Shown in pieces: positions 10,849-20,385 of a DNA stretch of 64,000 bases. A program made the position numbers and the translations under genes. The stretch comes from Numida meleagris (taxonomy: Eukaryota; Chordata; Aves; Galliformes; Numididae), in NCBI RefSeq assembly GCF_002078875.1, contig NC_034415.1:25383413-25447412 (forward strand), given 5' to 3'. Every line of letters begins with the position of its first letter. The first letter of the stretch is position 1. The notes under the pieces are model-generated. The model worked only from the letters and a program-made list of their open reading frames with translations. It did not search any database and was not told the DNA's origin.

Positions 10849-11107
10849 AATACTTTGGGGCTGAAGATTTGCCGCTCTGCTGAGTCTGCAGGGGCTGACC
10901 CCATTGAACAGCCCAGTTACTTATCCCGGGCTGTGCAAGCACCCGTGCTGGCCCAGTCCCTGTATTGCCAGCAACTCGCTGTCCCTGTCCCAGCACCTCG
11001 CTGTCCCCATCCCCTCCCTTGTGCCCGCAGGGAAGGTTGGCCGGGCACGTGCCGGGCAGCTTCACTGGAGTGTGAACGCGGGCTGGTGTTTGCATTCATT
11101 ACAAAGC

Positions 11108-11116
11108 CATAAAAAC
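11108..11116 (+). promoter_or_regulatory. Possible TATA element of BSND
   Basis: GCCATAAAAACTGG, about 150 bases upstream of the BSND start codon, is a reasonable TATA-like box for a tissue-restricted gene. A start site some 25-30 bases downstream would give a 5' UTR of about 120 bases. This rests on position and motif only. Confidence 0.4.
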
Positions 11117-11262
11117 TGGCTGGCTCAGCCCTGGGCAGGACCAGCCCCACGCACAGCCGATTCCCAGCCCCTGGCAGCCTCTGCAGTGAGAAACCACTCC
11201 TGCCGTCCCCGGAGGTGTGCTTGGCGCAGAGCTCCCGGTGCCTGCCCTCCCACCGCCTGCCC

Positions 11263-12548
11263 ATGGCTGAAGAGAAGACGTTTCGCTACGGGTTCATCAT
11301 GCTGGGCTTCTTCCTGGTGATGACGGGGATGTTCATCATGAGCGTAGAGAAGCCCCAGATCTACGCCACTTTCTGTGCGGGTGGCATCCTGCTCATCGCC
11401 GTGGGCGTCACCTGGAGCATGTGCCAGTGCTACCCCAGGGTAGGGAGCAAGGGATTGGGGCTTTGTCCTGGGGTTGGAGACTCGCTGGGCTCCGGGCGCT
11501 CTGGGGGAGGATTTCGGAAGGTCAGAGTGGGCTCTCTGAGGTGTGGGAGCCTGGGAAAGCCCCGAGCATGGCTGTGACCCTCCAGTCTCCTTGACAGAGG
11601 GCACGGCAGGGTGGCTGCGTCCCTCCCGGGGCCGTGGCCCTGGCACAGAGGGCTTCTTTCCAGGCAGACTTTTTCTCAAGCAGACGGCAGTCGCTGGGCT
11701 TTGCATTTCTTTCCTGCAGGTGACATTCGTCCCCGTGCAGCCTGAGGCCGAGCAGTTCCCAGACCACAAAGCCACGCTGCTGCCGGAGAAGGGCAGCCCG
11801 GGGATGCTCAGGTAGGAGCTGGGGGGCTCTTAGTGGGTCCCAATGTGCGTCCCACCACTGGGACACATGTCTTGGCAGCCGTGTGCTGTGTGCATCCCCA
11901 AGCATCCCCCAGCACCATGAGGCTGGAGCTGCCTGACACCCCGCACCCTGCAGCCTGCGGGATCCCTACGGCAGTGCCTACGAGAAGAGCCTGCCCTCCT
12001 ACGAGCAGGTCCAGGCATCAGCACAGCCCCGGCCCCGCAGCTGCTCACAGCCACTGCTGCAGGCGAAGGCAGACGTGCACCAGGAGCCGGGGGGTCCCCA
12101 AGAGCCCCCCCAGGAGGCAGCTGTGCAGCTGGAGTCTGTCAGCTGGTACGTGGTGCTCATGGGCATGGGGTCGGATGCGTGTTGGGGGGTTGAACCTCGG
12201 TGCTAAAATATTTACCCTGCTGATATCAGGGCTGGGTGAGCAGCCAGCCCAGGGGAGCACCCCGCTAACCCCATTGCCACTGTCACCCCACTCTGTCCCC
12301 GCAGCCCCTCCCGGCCACCCCTGGGCCCCGCACCGCTGGTGTCCCTCCTGGAGGACATGGACACAGCCTCGCTGGAGGGCTCCATGCCCGGCAGCCCCTC
12401 ACCACCCCAGAGCTACTCAGGGCGGGAAGAGCACCCCGGTTCCCCACGAAAAGCTGGCAGAAAGATGAACGACCTCTACTATGGGCTGGGAGAGGGATCG
12501 GAAGCTCTGCTTGAGGACAGTGACCACCTTTTTGAGCCAGAAAAGTGA
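11263..12548 (+). CDS. BSND: BSND, barttin, ClC-K chloride channel beta subunit
   Basis: Four coding exons: 11263-11439, 11720-11811, 11954-12145 and 12305-12548, with GT-AG junctions and matching phases, give 234 residues (human is 320). Barttin escorts ClC-Ka/Kb channels to the plasma membrane of kidney tubule and inner-ear cells. The first 59 residues align closely with human barttin: MAxEKTFR start, two membrane spans (about 11-27 and 33-53), WSMCQCYP with the two cysteines (54, 56) known as palmitoylation sites, and Arg8 and Gly10, sites of Bartter syndrome mutations. The tail is diverged and shorter, but it keeps AYEKSLPSYEQV-type sequence around the human Tyr98 region (here DPY at 93-95) and the C-terminal DLYYGL block ending in FEPEK. 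Human Gly47, another disease site, is Val here. Confidence 0.95.
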
Positions 12549-12788
12549 TGTCTACAAGGGGACTGATGCCGCCTGGAGGGGACACCCAAAGTGCAGCCCT
12601 GACACCATGGAAGCACTGGGGTGGGCACAGGGAAACACAAATGCCAGTGGAAAGAATGTGCCCGGGAAGAGGGAAGCAGCCAGGCTGTGCCGCTCGGTAT
12701 GGGCGTGTAGGTAAGCAGCAGTGCTCCAGTCCTGTGGGTTGTGTGGGGAGATGTCAGCAGTTTTCCCATTTATCAAAGCCCTCCTGGA

Positions 12789-12794
12789 ATTAAA
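12789..12794 (+). terminator. BSND polyadenylation signal (ATTAAA)
   Basis: ATTAAA, the common variant signal, lies about 240 bases after the BSND stop in the context CTGGAATTAAAGCTGG. No better signal is seen before the next gene. Confidence 0.6.
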
Positions 12795-12799
12795 GCTGG

Positions 12800-13411
12800 A
12801 TTCTGAGACTCCTGCAGGTGAGATCCTCCTTATTTGTGCCCTGGAATGCTCCATGGGTCCGTGGACAACGGGGTGCTCCCCACGTCCTGCGATGGGAATG
12901 GCTCCCAGGGGCTGGCGGGCGGGGTCTGGCAGAGCCCAAAGCCCGGGGCCATGCGGTCCCAACCACGGGCGCTTGTTCTGAGTCATTTTGCTGGAGATGA
13001 CTCTGGTCCATTGGCTTTCTGCAAGCCACGTGCAATGGACCAAGGACGCCGGCCACTCCCAGCTCAAGGAACATCCCCTCCTGGAGCCTTGGTGCCCCCA
13101 GCGCCCATCCCAGCACTGCCCTGCCCTTCACTCGTACCTCGGCAAGGTGACAAGGGGCAGGCGGCAGCTCCACGAGCTCAGTGCTCGTGCCACGGGCAGG
13201 GCGGGGAGCGCCGAGCTGTTGGCTAAACACTGCGGCAGCAGCGGGGCCGGGCAGCGCTGCCCCACGCGTGCCCGCGTCCTTGCAGGGGCCTGGGTGCCGC
13301 CCCGCTCACCTGCAGCTCACGGATCCCACAGAGAACCCAACGCTTCTCCCCTCTCACCTCGCAGGGATTCGCCACCGCTCTCGGCAAGGGAAGCACCGCT
13401 GCTGGAAGCGC
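12800..13411. other. BSND-PCSK9 spacer, no gene seen
   Basis: GC-rich sequence with overlapping open frames on both strands and no recognisable product. Their abundance reflects GC content. No repeat was recognised before the CR1 fragment that follows. Confidence 0.5.
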
Positions 13412-13640
13412 AGAGTCACAGAATCACAGAACCGTGCCGGGAAAGAGCTCTGAGACCCCCGAGCCCCCTCCACCCCCCATGCCCACTGCCTACGTCCCTC
13501 AGTGCCGCACCCCCACGGCTCCGGAACACCCCCAGGGGCGGTGACCCCCCCGGCCCCGTGCAGCCCGTGCCGGTGCTTCACTGCTCTCCCCGAGGCGACG
13601 TTTTTCCCGCCTCTCAATGAACCCCTCCATCTCCCTCCTT
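13412..13640 (-). mobile_element. GC-rich CR1 LINE fragment, - orientation
   Basis: The reverse-orientation CR1 3' end is recognisable: CACAGAATCACAGAACCGTG, then AAAGAGCTCTGAGACCCCCG, TACGTCCCTCAGTGCCGCAC and CCGGAACACCCCCAGGGGCG. It differs from other copies here mainly by changes toward G and C, in keeping with its CpG-rich surroundings. It sits just upstream of the tRNA gene. Confidence 0.8.
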
Positions 13641-13676
13641 GGGGCTCCGGATGGCGGGGTGCTCGCAGCCCGCGCA

Positions 13677-13747
13677 GCACCAGTGGTGTAGTGGTATCAT
13701 GCAAGATTCCCATTCTTGCGACCCGGGTTCGATTCCCGGCTGGTGCA
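13677..13747 (+). tRNA. tRNA-Gly, anticodon CCC
   Basis: A full 71-base cloverleaf can be drawn. The acceptor stem GCACCAG pairs with CTGGTGC, with discriminator A at 13747. The D arm is TGGTGTAGTGGTATCAT, the anticodon arm CAAGA-TTCCCAT-TCTTG has CCC in the loop, and the T arm is CCGGG-TTCGATT-CCCGG. Box A (TGGTGTAGTGG) and box B (GGTTCGATTCC) are intact, so it should be transcribed by RNA polymerase III. The first TTTT downstream is at 13822-13825. The sequence is close to the vertebrate Gly-CCC family, differing mainly in compensated acceptor-stem pairs. CCA directly follows in the genome, which is not needed in eukaryotes and is probably chance. It lies about 0.6 kb upstream of the PCSK9 control elements. 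Confidence 0.95.
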
Positions 13748-14354
13748 CCACCTTCTACTATTTATTTCCAAAATCCTTGCTTGAACGTCACGGCTCTTCC
13801 AAGGATTCAATTACCGTACAATTTTCCATTTTTTTTTTCCCTTATGAATCAGGTCCATCTTCTGCAAGAGCTTCCCCCCCCCCCTTTTTTTTTCGCGTAT
13901 TACTACATTATGATGATTATTTTTCCCATTGCCAACCCCCATCTCCCCGCAGACCCCCTCCTCCCGCAGAGCTCTGGGGATGTCCCTGCGGATCGCGATC
14001 CCCGCGGGAGATTCCCGGTTCCCATTTCCCCCAGGGCCGGGGGCGGACCCGGGGCAGCGCGGGAGGGAGATGGGGGCAGAGGGGTGAGAGCTGCGCCGGG
14101 AAGAGGAGAGATCTCCGTACTGGCGGCGTGTGACGGCTCAGCGAAGAATGCCCGAACGGGATTAGAGGATTTCACGGACGCTCAGCGCCGAACGAGGGCA
14201 GCGAACGGCACGGAGCAGCGGGGGCTCCCGGGGGCTTTTGGGTTCGCAACGGCAGAGGCGGTCACACTCGCCCGCGGTCCGGGCAGGGCCGGGGGTCTGC
14301 AGGCTGCACGGCGAGGGGGGGTCCCGCTCCCCGCGGTCCGCCCCGGGGTTCCCC

Positions 14355-14367
14355 GTTAATGGTTAAC
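14355..14367 (+). promoter_or_regulatory. HNF1 binding site in the PCSK9 promoter
   Basis: GTTAATGGTTAAC is a near-perfect HNF1 palindrome (consensus GTTAATNATTAAC). In mammals an HNF1 site lies 28 bp upstream of the PCSK9 sterol element and drives liver expression. Here 28 bases (14368-14395) also separate it from the sterol element. Confidence 0.85.
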
Positions 14368-14395
14368 GCGTCCCGGTGGTCCGATGGGGGCGGCG

Positions 14396-14405
14396 GTGGC
14401 GTGAT
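14396..14405 (+). promoter_or_regulatory. Sterol regulatory element (SREBP site) of PCSK9
   Basis: GTGGCGTGAT is the same ten bases reported as the functional SRE of human PCSK9. A GC box (GGGGGCGGCGG, about 14385-14395) touches its 5' side and could bind Sp1. The SRE ends 126 bases before the start codon. Induction by SREBP2 under low sterol is expected. Confidence 0.88.
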
Positions 14406-14531
14406 CCGGGTCCGCCCCACCGCGCCGGGCAGAACCGCGGTGCGCGTCGGCTGCGCCGCTCCGAACTCCGAGCTCCCCGCTGCGGGCTCCGCCGTTCCCG
14501 GCTCCGTCGGTGCCGTCGGTGCGGCGGTGCC

Positions 14532-17500
14532 ATGCCCCCCCGGGCGCNNNNNNNNNNNNNNNNNNNNNNNNNNNNNNNNNNNNNNNNNNNNNNNNNNNNN
14601 NNNNNNNNNNNNNNNNNNNNNNNNNNNNNNNNNNNNNNNNNNNNNNNGGCGCTGGCCCCGAGCGCGGCCGACGATGCTGCGATCGCCGTCGGGGCCGCCC
14701 CGTCGAGGCCCGCCGCCTTCCATCGGGCCGCCAAGGTGAGCGGCGGTGGGAGGGGGGTGTTGTGCGGCTCCCCGGAGCCGGGCGAGCTCTCGTGCGTGTG
14801 CCCCTTCCCGCAGGTGGCGTGGCGGCTGCCCAGGCGCTACGTGGTGGTGCTGCGGGCCGGCAGCGGTGAGGCCGAGGTGCGCGGCACGGCGCGGGCGCTG
14901 CAGCTGTGGGCGGCACGGCGCGGGTACCCGAGCGAGCTGCTGCACGTCTTCTATCTGCTGCCCGCCTTCCTGGTGAAGATGAGCAGCGACGTCCTGGACG
15001 TGGTATGAGTGCGGGGATAACGGTGTGAGCAGTGCATGTCCGTGCTGCGGCCGAGGTTCCGGGATCATAAAATCATTAAGGTTGGAAAGGACCACTAAGG
15101 TCAGCCTGTCCAGGTGTTTTGGGTTGCATCTTGGCAACCCCATCCCCTGGAGCTTTGCTGAAGGCTTTGCCCAGCCTTTGGCCACCTTTGGGTGCAATCC
15201 AGGCCGTGGGGAGCTGAGAAGGATGCGCTGTGCTTCCCCACAGGCGCTGAAGCTGCCGCATGTGGAGTTTGTCGAGGAGGACGCGTACGTCTTCGCGCAG
15301 AGCATCCCCTGGAACCTGGGCAGGATTGTATCACTGCCGCCTGGCACGGGCACCTACAGCCCTCCCAGTGAGCACAGGGGGGTCCCGTCCCCTGGTGCGG
15401 CAGCTCTGGGGCTCCTGTTTCCATTTTGGGAGCACGGTGCTGATGGTTTTTTGCCTTTTCCCCGGGCAGATAAAGGCGACAAGGTGCAGATCTACTTGCT
15501 GGACACCAGTGTGCGGAGCACCCACCGGGAGATTGCAGGCAGGGTACTCGTCACCGACTTCCAGAATGTCCCCGAGGAGGACGGCACCCGCTTCCACAGG
15601 CAGGTGAGCTCACAGTTGCGTGGCAAGCCTGGTGCTCATTCCCACTCCTTTCTGTGATGTGTCAGGGCATAAAACCATCCCTGCTTCAGGCCAGCAAGTG
15701 TGACAGCCACGGGACCCACGTGGCCGGGGTGCTGAGCGGGCGCGATGCCGGCGTGGCCACGGGCGCACACATTCACAGCCTCCGTGTGCTGAACTGCCAG
15801 GGGAAGGGCACCGTCAGCGGGACACTCATTGGTGAGTGCCTGGCTGGGAGAGGGAGCAGCCCACCCTGCTCGCCCTGACCCTGCCCTGCCATCAGCCCCG
15901 TCCCCTGTCCCGTCCCGCAGGCCTGGAGTTCATCGGGGCGTCGCTGGAGGCTCAGCCCAGCACCCCGCTGGTGGTGCTGCTGCCCTTTGCCGGTGCCCAC
16001 AGCCGTGTGCTGAACGCCGGCTGCCGGCGGATGGTGCGGATGGGGGCGGTGATGGTTGTGGCCGCCGGGAACTACAAGGATGACGCCTGCCTGTATTCAC
16101 CTGCATCCGAGCCGGAGGTATGGGCTGGGTGGGCTCCTAGAGTGCGGGGACACATGGGGTCATGCTGCCACCGCCCCCGGCGCACCCACTCCAGCACCGA
16201 GCCATCCACAGCCCCTTCGTCCCCGCCCTGGCAGGTGATCACGGTTGGGGCCACTAACCGCGAGGACCAGCCAGCCTCCATCGGCACGCTGGGCACCAAC
16301 TTTGGCCGCTGCGTGGACCTGTTCGCCCCGGGGGATGACATCATTGGTGCCTCCAGTGACTGCAGCACCTGCTTCACCGCGCAGAGCGGCACGTCGCAGG
16401 CGGCTGCACACGTGGCAGGTGAGCTGGTTCCAGGGTCGCTGGTGGCTCAGGGTGGGATGTGTTTGCACCAAAACTGAGTGGAAGACTTTATGTTTAGAGT
16501 ATGGCACCTCTGACCCTTCCCAAGCCTTCCCACTCATAGAACCATAGAATCATTAAGCCTGGATAAGACCTCTGAGATCCCCAAGCCCAACCCCACCCCA
16601 CCGTGCCCTCTGTCTGGGTCCCTCAGTGCCACATCCCCACGATTCTGGAACTCCTCCAGGGATGGTCACTCCCCTGCTCCCTGGGCACCGTGTGCTAATG
16701 CATTACCACTCTTTCAGAGAAGAAATTTTTCCTAATACCCACCCTGAACCTCCTCTGGCACAACTTAAGGCCATTACCTCTCATCCTGTCACTGTTACCT
16801 GTGTGAAGGGATTGGCTCATTTGGGTGCATGTAGATGATGGGTCGCAGTGAGTTCTTGCCCATCGCTTCCCTTGGTTCTGTTGTCCTCTCTCAGTCCCGT
16901 CACAGCAGGTAGCCCCAGGGACCACAGCCCACCATCACGGTGTGCCTGCGTCTCTCTGGCTTCCCCTGATTCTCACCGCATCCCCTTGGCTCCCGCAGGC
17001 ATTGCAGCCATGCTGCTCAGCGCCGAGCCCCACCTCAGTGTGGCCGAGCTGCGGCAGCGCCTCCTGCACTTGGCCACCAAGAACGCCGTCAGCGCGGCCT
17101 GGTTCCCCGAGGAGCAGCGGCTGCAGACGCCCAGCAGCGTGGTGGGGCTGCCCGCCCGGCTGGGCCCAGGTGAGGGCCTGGGGATGGCGGTGCCCAGAGC
17201 GTGCTGCGTGCCCTGCACTGACGCCTCTCGCCCCATGCAGGCGAGGAGCTGCTGTGCCGCTCAGTGTGGTCAGCACACTCGGGGCCCACCTGGCACGCCA
17301 CAGCCGTGGCTCGCTGCGCCGGCACCGAGGAGCTGCTGGGCTGCTCCAGCTTCTCACACAGCGGCCGGCGGCTGGGCGAGCACATGGAGGTGAGGCACAA
17401 CGCAGCCATCAGGTACCCCAAAAATGCTGTCTGTGGGGATGCATCCCGCTGATGCTACGCTCTCGGTCATAGGACAAGGAGGGGCGGAAGCAGTGTGTGG

Positions 17501-18175
17501 CCCACAGCGCCTTCGGGGGCCGAGAGGTCTACGCCGTCGCCAGGTGCTGCACGTGGCCCCGTGCCCAGTGCTGGCTCAACGCCAGCTCACAGGGCAATGA
17601 TGGGGCCGGCTGCTCCGCGCAGGACCACGTGCTGACCGGTAACACTCCGTAACACAGCTATAGATCCTTGGGGCGCAGAGCTCAGCGGGGACACCCCTGA
17701 GTGCCTCTCCCACGTCCCCTGTCCCCACGCAGGCTGCAGCTTCCACTCCCCTGTGGCCATGCTGGGTGATGGCGGCAGGCCCGTGCTGGGGCCGGGCAGC
17801 AGGCCTGGTGGCTGCATGGCGAGGCCGGAGGGCACAGCGCACTCATCCTGCTGCCCTGCTGCCATGCTGGAGTGCCGCGTGAAGGAGCACGTGCCCCGGG
17901 GCCCCGCAGAGAAGGTATAAAGTGACACGCTGCCTGGTGGCTGTGTGGCTGCCACTTTACCCCAGGGGCCACCAGGGGTGGGTGCCCATCCATCCTTCTC
18001 CTTCCAGGTGACGGTGTCCTGTGACGCTGGCTGGACGCTGACGGGCTGCAGCGCTCACTCGCAGGGCCCTGGCACCTTGGGGTCCTACGCTGTGGATGAC
18101 ACCTGTGTTGCAGCCAGCATTCCTGGCAGCCAGGCACCTGTGGCTGTCGCCATTTGCTGCCGGAGCCGGCAATAG
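14532..18175 (+). CDS. PCSK9: PCSK9, proprotein convertase subtilisin/kexin type 9
   Basis: Twelve coding exons with GT-AG ends and consistent phases: 14532-14735, 14814-15002, 15244-15367, 15470-15603, 15690-15831, 15921-16117, 16235-16418, 16999-17169, 17241-17389, 17473-17638, 17733-17914, 18008-18175. With the N run counted, the model has 669 residues (human 692). PCSK9 binds the LDL receptor and sends it to lysosomes. Numbers below use this gapped model: self-cleavage site VFAQ/SIPW (150/151), catalytic Asp184 (YLLDTS), His224 (CDSHGTH), Ser384 (QSGTSQAAA), oxyanion Asn in AAGN, furin site RFHR (213-216), and SDCSTCF covering the human Asp374 receptor-contact region. The Cys-rich C-terminal domain is complete and ends CCRSRQ. 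The start codon was chosen by position; the signal peptide lies in the gap. There is no internal stop or frameshift. Confidence 0.96.
14548..14647. other. Assembly gap of exactly 100 N inside PCSK9 exon 1
   Basis: A 100-base N run is the usual placeholder for a gap of unknown size. It removes most of the PCSK9 signal peptide and the start of the prodomain. That the frame is open across it proves nothing. True protein length may differ from the model. Confidence 1.
15063..15115 (-). mobile_element. Short CR1 tail in PCSK9 intron 2, - orientation
   Basis: GATCATAAAATCATTAAGG followed by TTGGAAAGGACCACTAAGG matches the reverse-complemented 3' terminus of CR1. Only about 50 bases are clear. Confidence 0.7.
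16535..16850 (-). mobile_element. CR1 LINE fragment in PCSK9 intron 7, - orientation
   Basis: A well preserved reverse-oriented CR1 3' end: CATAGAACCATAGAATCATT, AAGACCTCTGAGATCCCCAA, GTCCCTCAGTGCCACATCCC, GAAGAAATTTTTCCTAATAC and CTGGCACAACTTAAGGCCAT. It explains why intron 7 is the longest PCSK9 intron here. Confidence 0.92.
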
Positions 18176-18755
18176 GGATGGGCTGACCACACCGTTGTGC
18201 AGGGCCCGGCTGGTGGCAGGGCATGGCAATGCCACGGAGCCCGTCACGGCCTGGCTGAGCCCCACAGTATGAGCATAGGCAGCTTGCTGGGCCCTGCCAC
18301 CATTTCCCCACCACATCCCTGTACATACACTGACTGTATAGGTTGTTTGTGCTACCATGCAGCTCCTACCTTTATAGAAAGCCCATGGTGTAGGTTGCTC
18401 CCTTCTGTCTTTAGTTTTCAGCTAATTGATGCAACATAGTTGAGCTGTTTTGAGGTGGTTTGAAAACTGCCTACTCAGGTACCCGGGAGATTTCTTTACT
18501 TTTCAGCCACTTCAAGGCTCCTTGTTTTAATTCTGCTTGTTTAATTAGATTTTAGCTTGCATTGCTGCTCTGTTAGCGTAGTTTTTGTTGCTGGAGTTAA
18601 TGACCTGCTGGTGTTCCACTCTGCTGTAACAGTTCCCTTCCACAGCTCCCCATGTCACGCAGACCCAGCTGCACTTCCTTCTTGAAAAAAAAACCTCATC
18701 TTTTGTAGCACTCGTTTGTACATTTGCACTTTCAATATTTATTTGGAGTTTTATA

Positions 18756-18789
18756 AATAAACCTTTTATAGATGTCTTCTAAAAATAAA
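18756..18789 (+). terminator. PCSK9 polyadenylation signals
   Basis: AATAAA occurs at 18756-18761 and again at 18784-18789, both in AT-rich context about 600 bases after the PCSK9 stop. Either could end the transcript. The 3' UTR (18176 to about 18800) turns AT-rich from about 18350, and includes ATTTATTT at about 18737-18744. Confidence 0.7.
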
Positions 18790-18805
18790 ATTCGTAGAGC
18801 AGCGC

Positions 18806-20385
18806 TCAGCAGATACAACCCCGCTCCGGCTTCTGTCCATCCCCAGGGGTAAAGGTTCCAGGGAAGTACGAGGACACGGTGTCTGAGCTCTGCTTCATTA
18901 GCAACACAGCCAAGTTTGTTTTTAAAACAGCATCGGAATGCAAGAGCTTCCAGTTGTGGAAACAAAACGTCACCCAGCTTCGGGAAGCGTGCCCTTGAGC
19001 ATGCTGGTGCTGTTGCCATGAACTCGGGGTGGCACGCAGCGAGGTCTGAGCCCAGCAGAAGGTGAGTGCAGGTGCTTGGGAAGCAGCAGCAGGCAGGAGC
19101 ACCAGAAGCCCCCAAGCAGCAGCCTCCTGTTACGGAAATATGCAATTTGTTTGGTGCTATGCTGAGGGCAGCTTTGAAAACAGAGCTTGACAGCACAGGT
19201 AGAGATGGATCCGTCAAGCTTCAGGTGCATTTTCCCCCACTGGAAAGCCTGGTACAGATATGAAACACTCCTCCAGCTTCAGTTGGCACCAGGACACCAG
19301 GTAGGAAGCACTGCTTGGTAAGGTTTGAACAATTTCTGTCTCTTTACCTAAAGATGGCAAAAGCCCAACCCTGATCTAAACATGTAATTACATAACACAC
19401 GTAGATCATCACAACCCATAATTTTATCAGCTTCAATCTCAACTTCACATGGCGGGGGAAAGAAGGCTGTTAGCTGAGAGCTCCCAGAGAGCCCTGACAC
19501 AGCTGGCCATTTCCAGCAGACTGAAGGTGCTCATGGGGCTGTAAATTCTCCTCTGCTGCTCATGGCAGGAGCCATGGGGATGCTCACGCAGCAGTGAGTC
19601 CAGCACAGCTCTCACGGCTCAGTTCACGCACACACGCATGAGATCAGTGAAGGGAAATGATATGGGAACAAGATCAGCCCTTGCTTAGTACCTGCGTGCA
19701 GGTAAGCAGAAAGATTAGCCTTTGTTCTGGGGAGCAAACTGAAAAATAGCAAAGTAAACCTGAGGGATCCTGAGCTCCTGCAGGAGGAGTGGCAAGAAAC
19801 ACCTCCACTTCTAACATGAGCAGAGGCCTGAGAAATGGTTTGGACTGAAGGGAAAGCACTGGACCTCAAGTGAAGGCATTACCTAAGGGCACCTGAGGCA
19901 GTTTCATCAGCCCAAGAAGCAGCACATATTCTTCATACCCAGTCCCTCCTCCTGGATGGGTGCTGCCAGTGGTGGTTGCAGGCTGAGTGATGCTTGAAGC
20001 ACAAGTCCTTGTGCTTACATGCCCTATCTGAGGCCGCTGGCTTTGCTTGTGAAGGAAGGCAGAAAGGTGATGGGGATAGCAGCACAGCTTTCTGCCCTGG
20101 GCACCAGCAGATCTGCTAATCTTGCTATGAGGCAACAGAAGCCAGAGCTAGAGTAAATCATTCTGAAAAGAAGGTCAGGAGAAGACACTGCACACAGATA
20201 GAACCTGACAGGCACCAGAACATGCCCAGTGCGAGGCCGTGCAGCTGCTTTGGTTTGCTCCTGGCAGGTGCCAGCAAGCAGTTAACCTCCCGGAGCTCAT
20301 TATCCAGAAGACCAGATTACGAAGTTTCAAGAGGATCCACAAGACAACAGGACAGTGCGTTGCGCAGTCTAAAGATTACACTAGT
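18806..20385. other. Convergent intergenic spacer between PCSK9 and USP24
   Basis: The two genes end facing each other with about 1.6 kb between their likely polyadenylation sites. Short open frames exist on both strands but none is supported. No CR1 copy or RNA gene was recognised. Confidence 0.55.

Larger units (their letters stand above)
13830..14860 (+). promoter_or_regulatory. CpG island spanning the PCSK9 promoter and exon 1
   Basis: After a pyrimidine-rich stretch (13821-13893), CpG density rises from about 13970 and stays high through exon 1 and into exon 2. The island contains the HNF1 and sterol elements and the 100-N gap. It is the evident PCSK9 promoter region. Confidence 0.7.

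Noticed and set aside
11125..11775. A - strand open frame of 216 codons opposite BSND
   Set aside because: It lies antisense to BSND exons 1 and 2 and shows no independent coding signal.
13748..13750. Encoded CCA end for the tRNA
   Set aside because: Eukaryotic tRNA genes do not encode CCA. Three matching bases are likely chance, so the gene is called as ending at 13747.
13502..14359. A + strand open frame of 285 codons before PCSK9
   Set aside because: It overlaps a CR1 fragment, the tRNA gene and the PCSK9 promoter elements. It is explained by GC-rich composition.
14262..15353. A - strand open frame of 363 codons opposite PCSK9 exons 1-3
   Set aside because: It is the antisense shadow of GC-rich PCSK9 exons and includes the 100-N gap.
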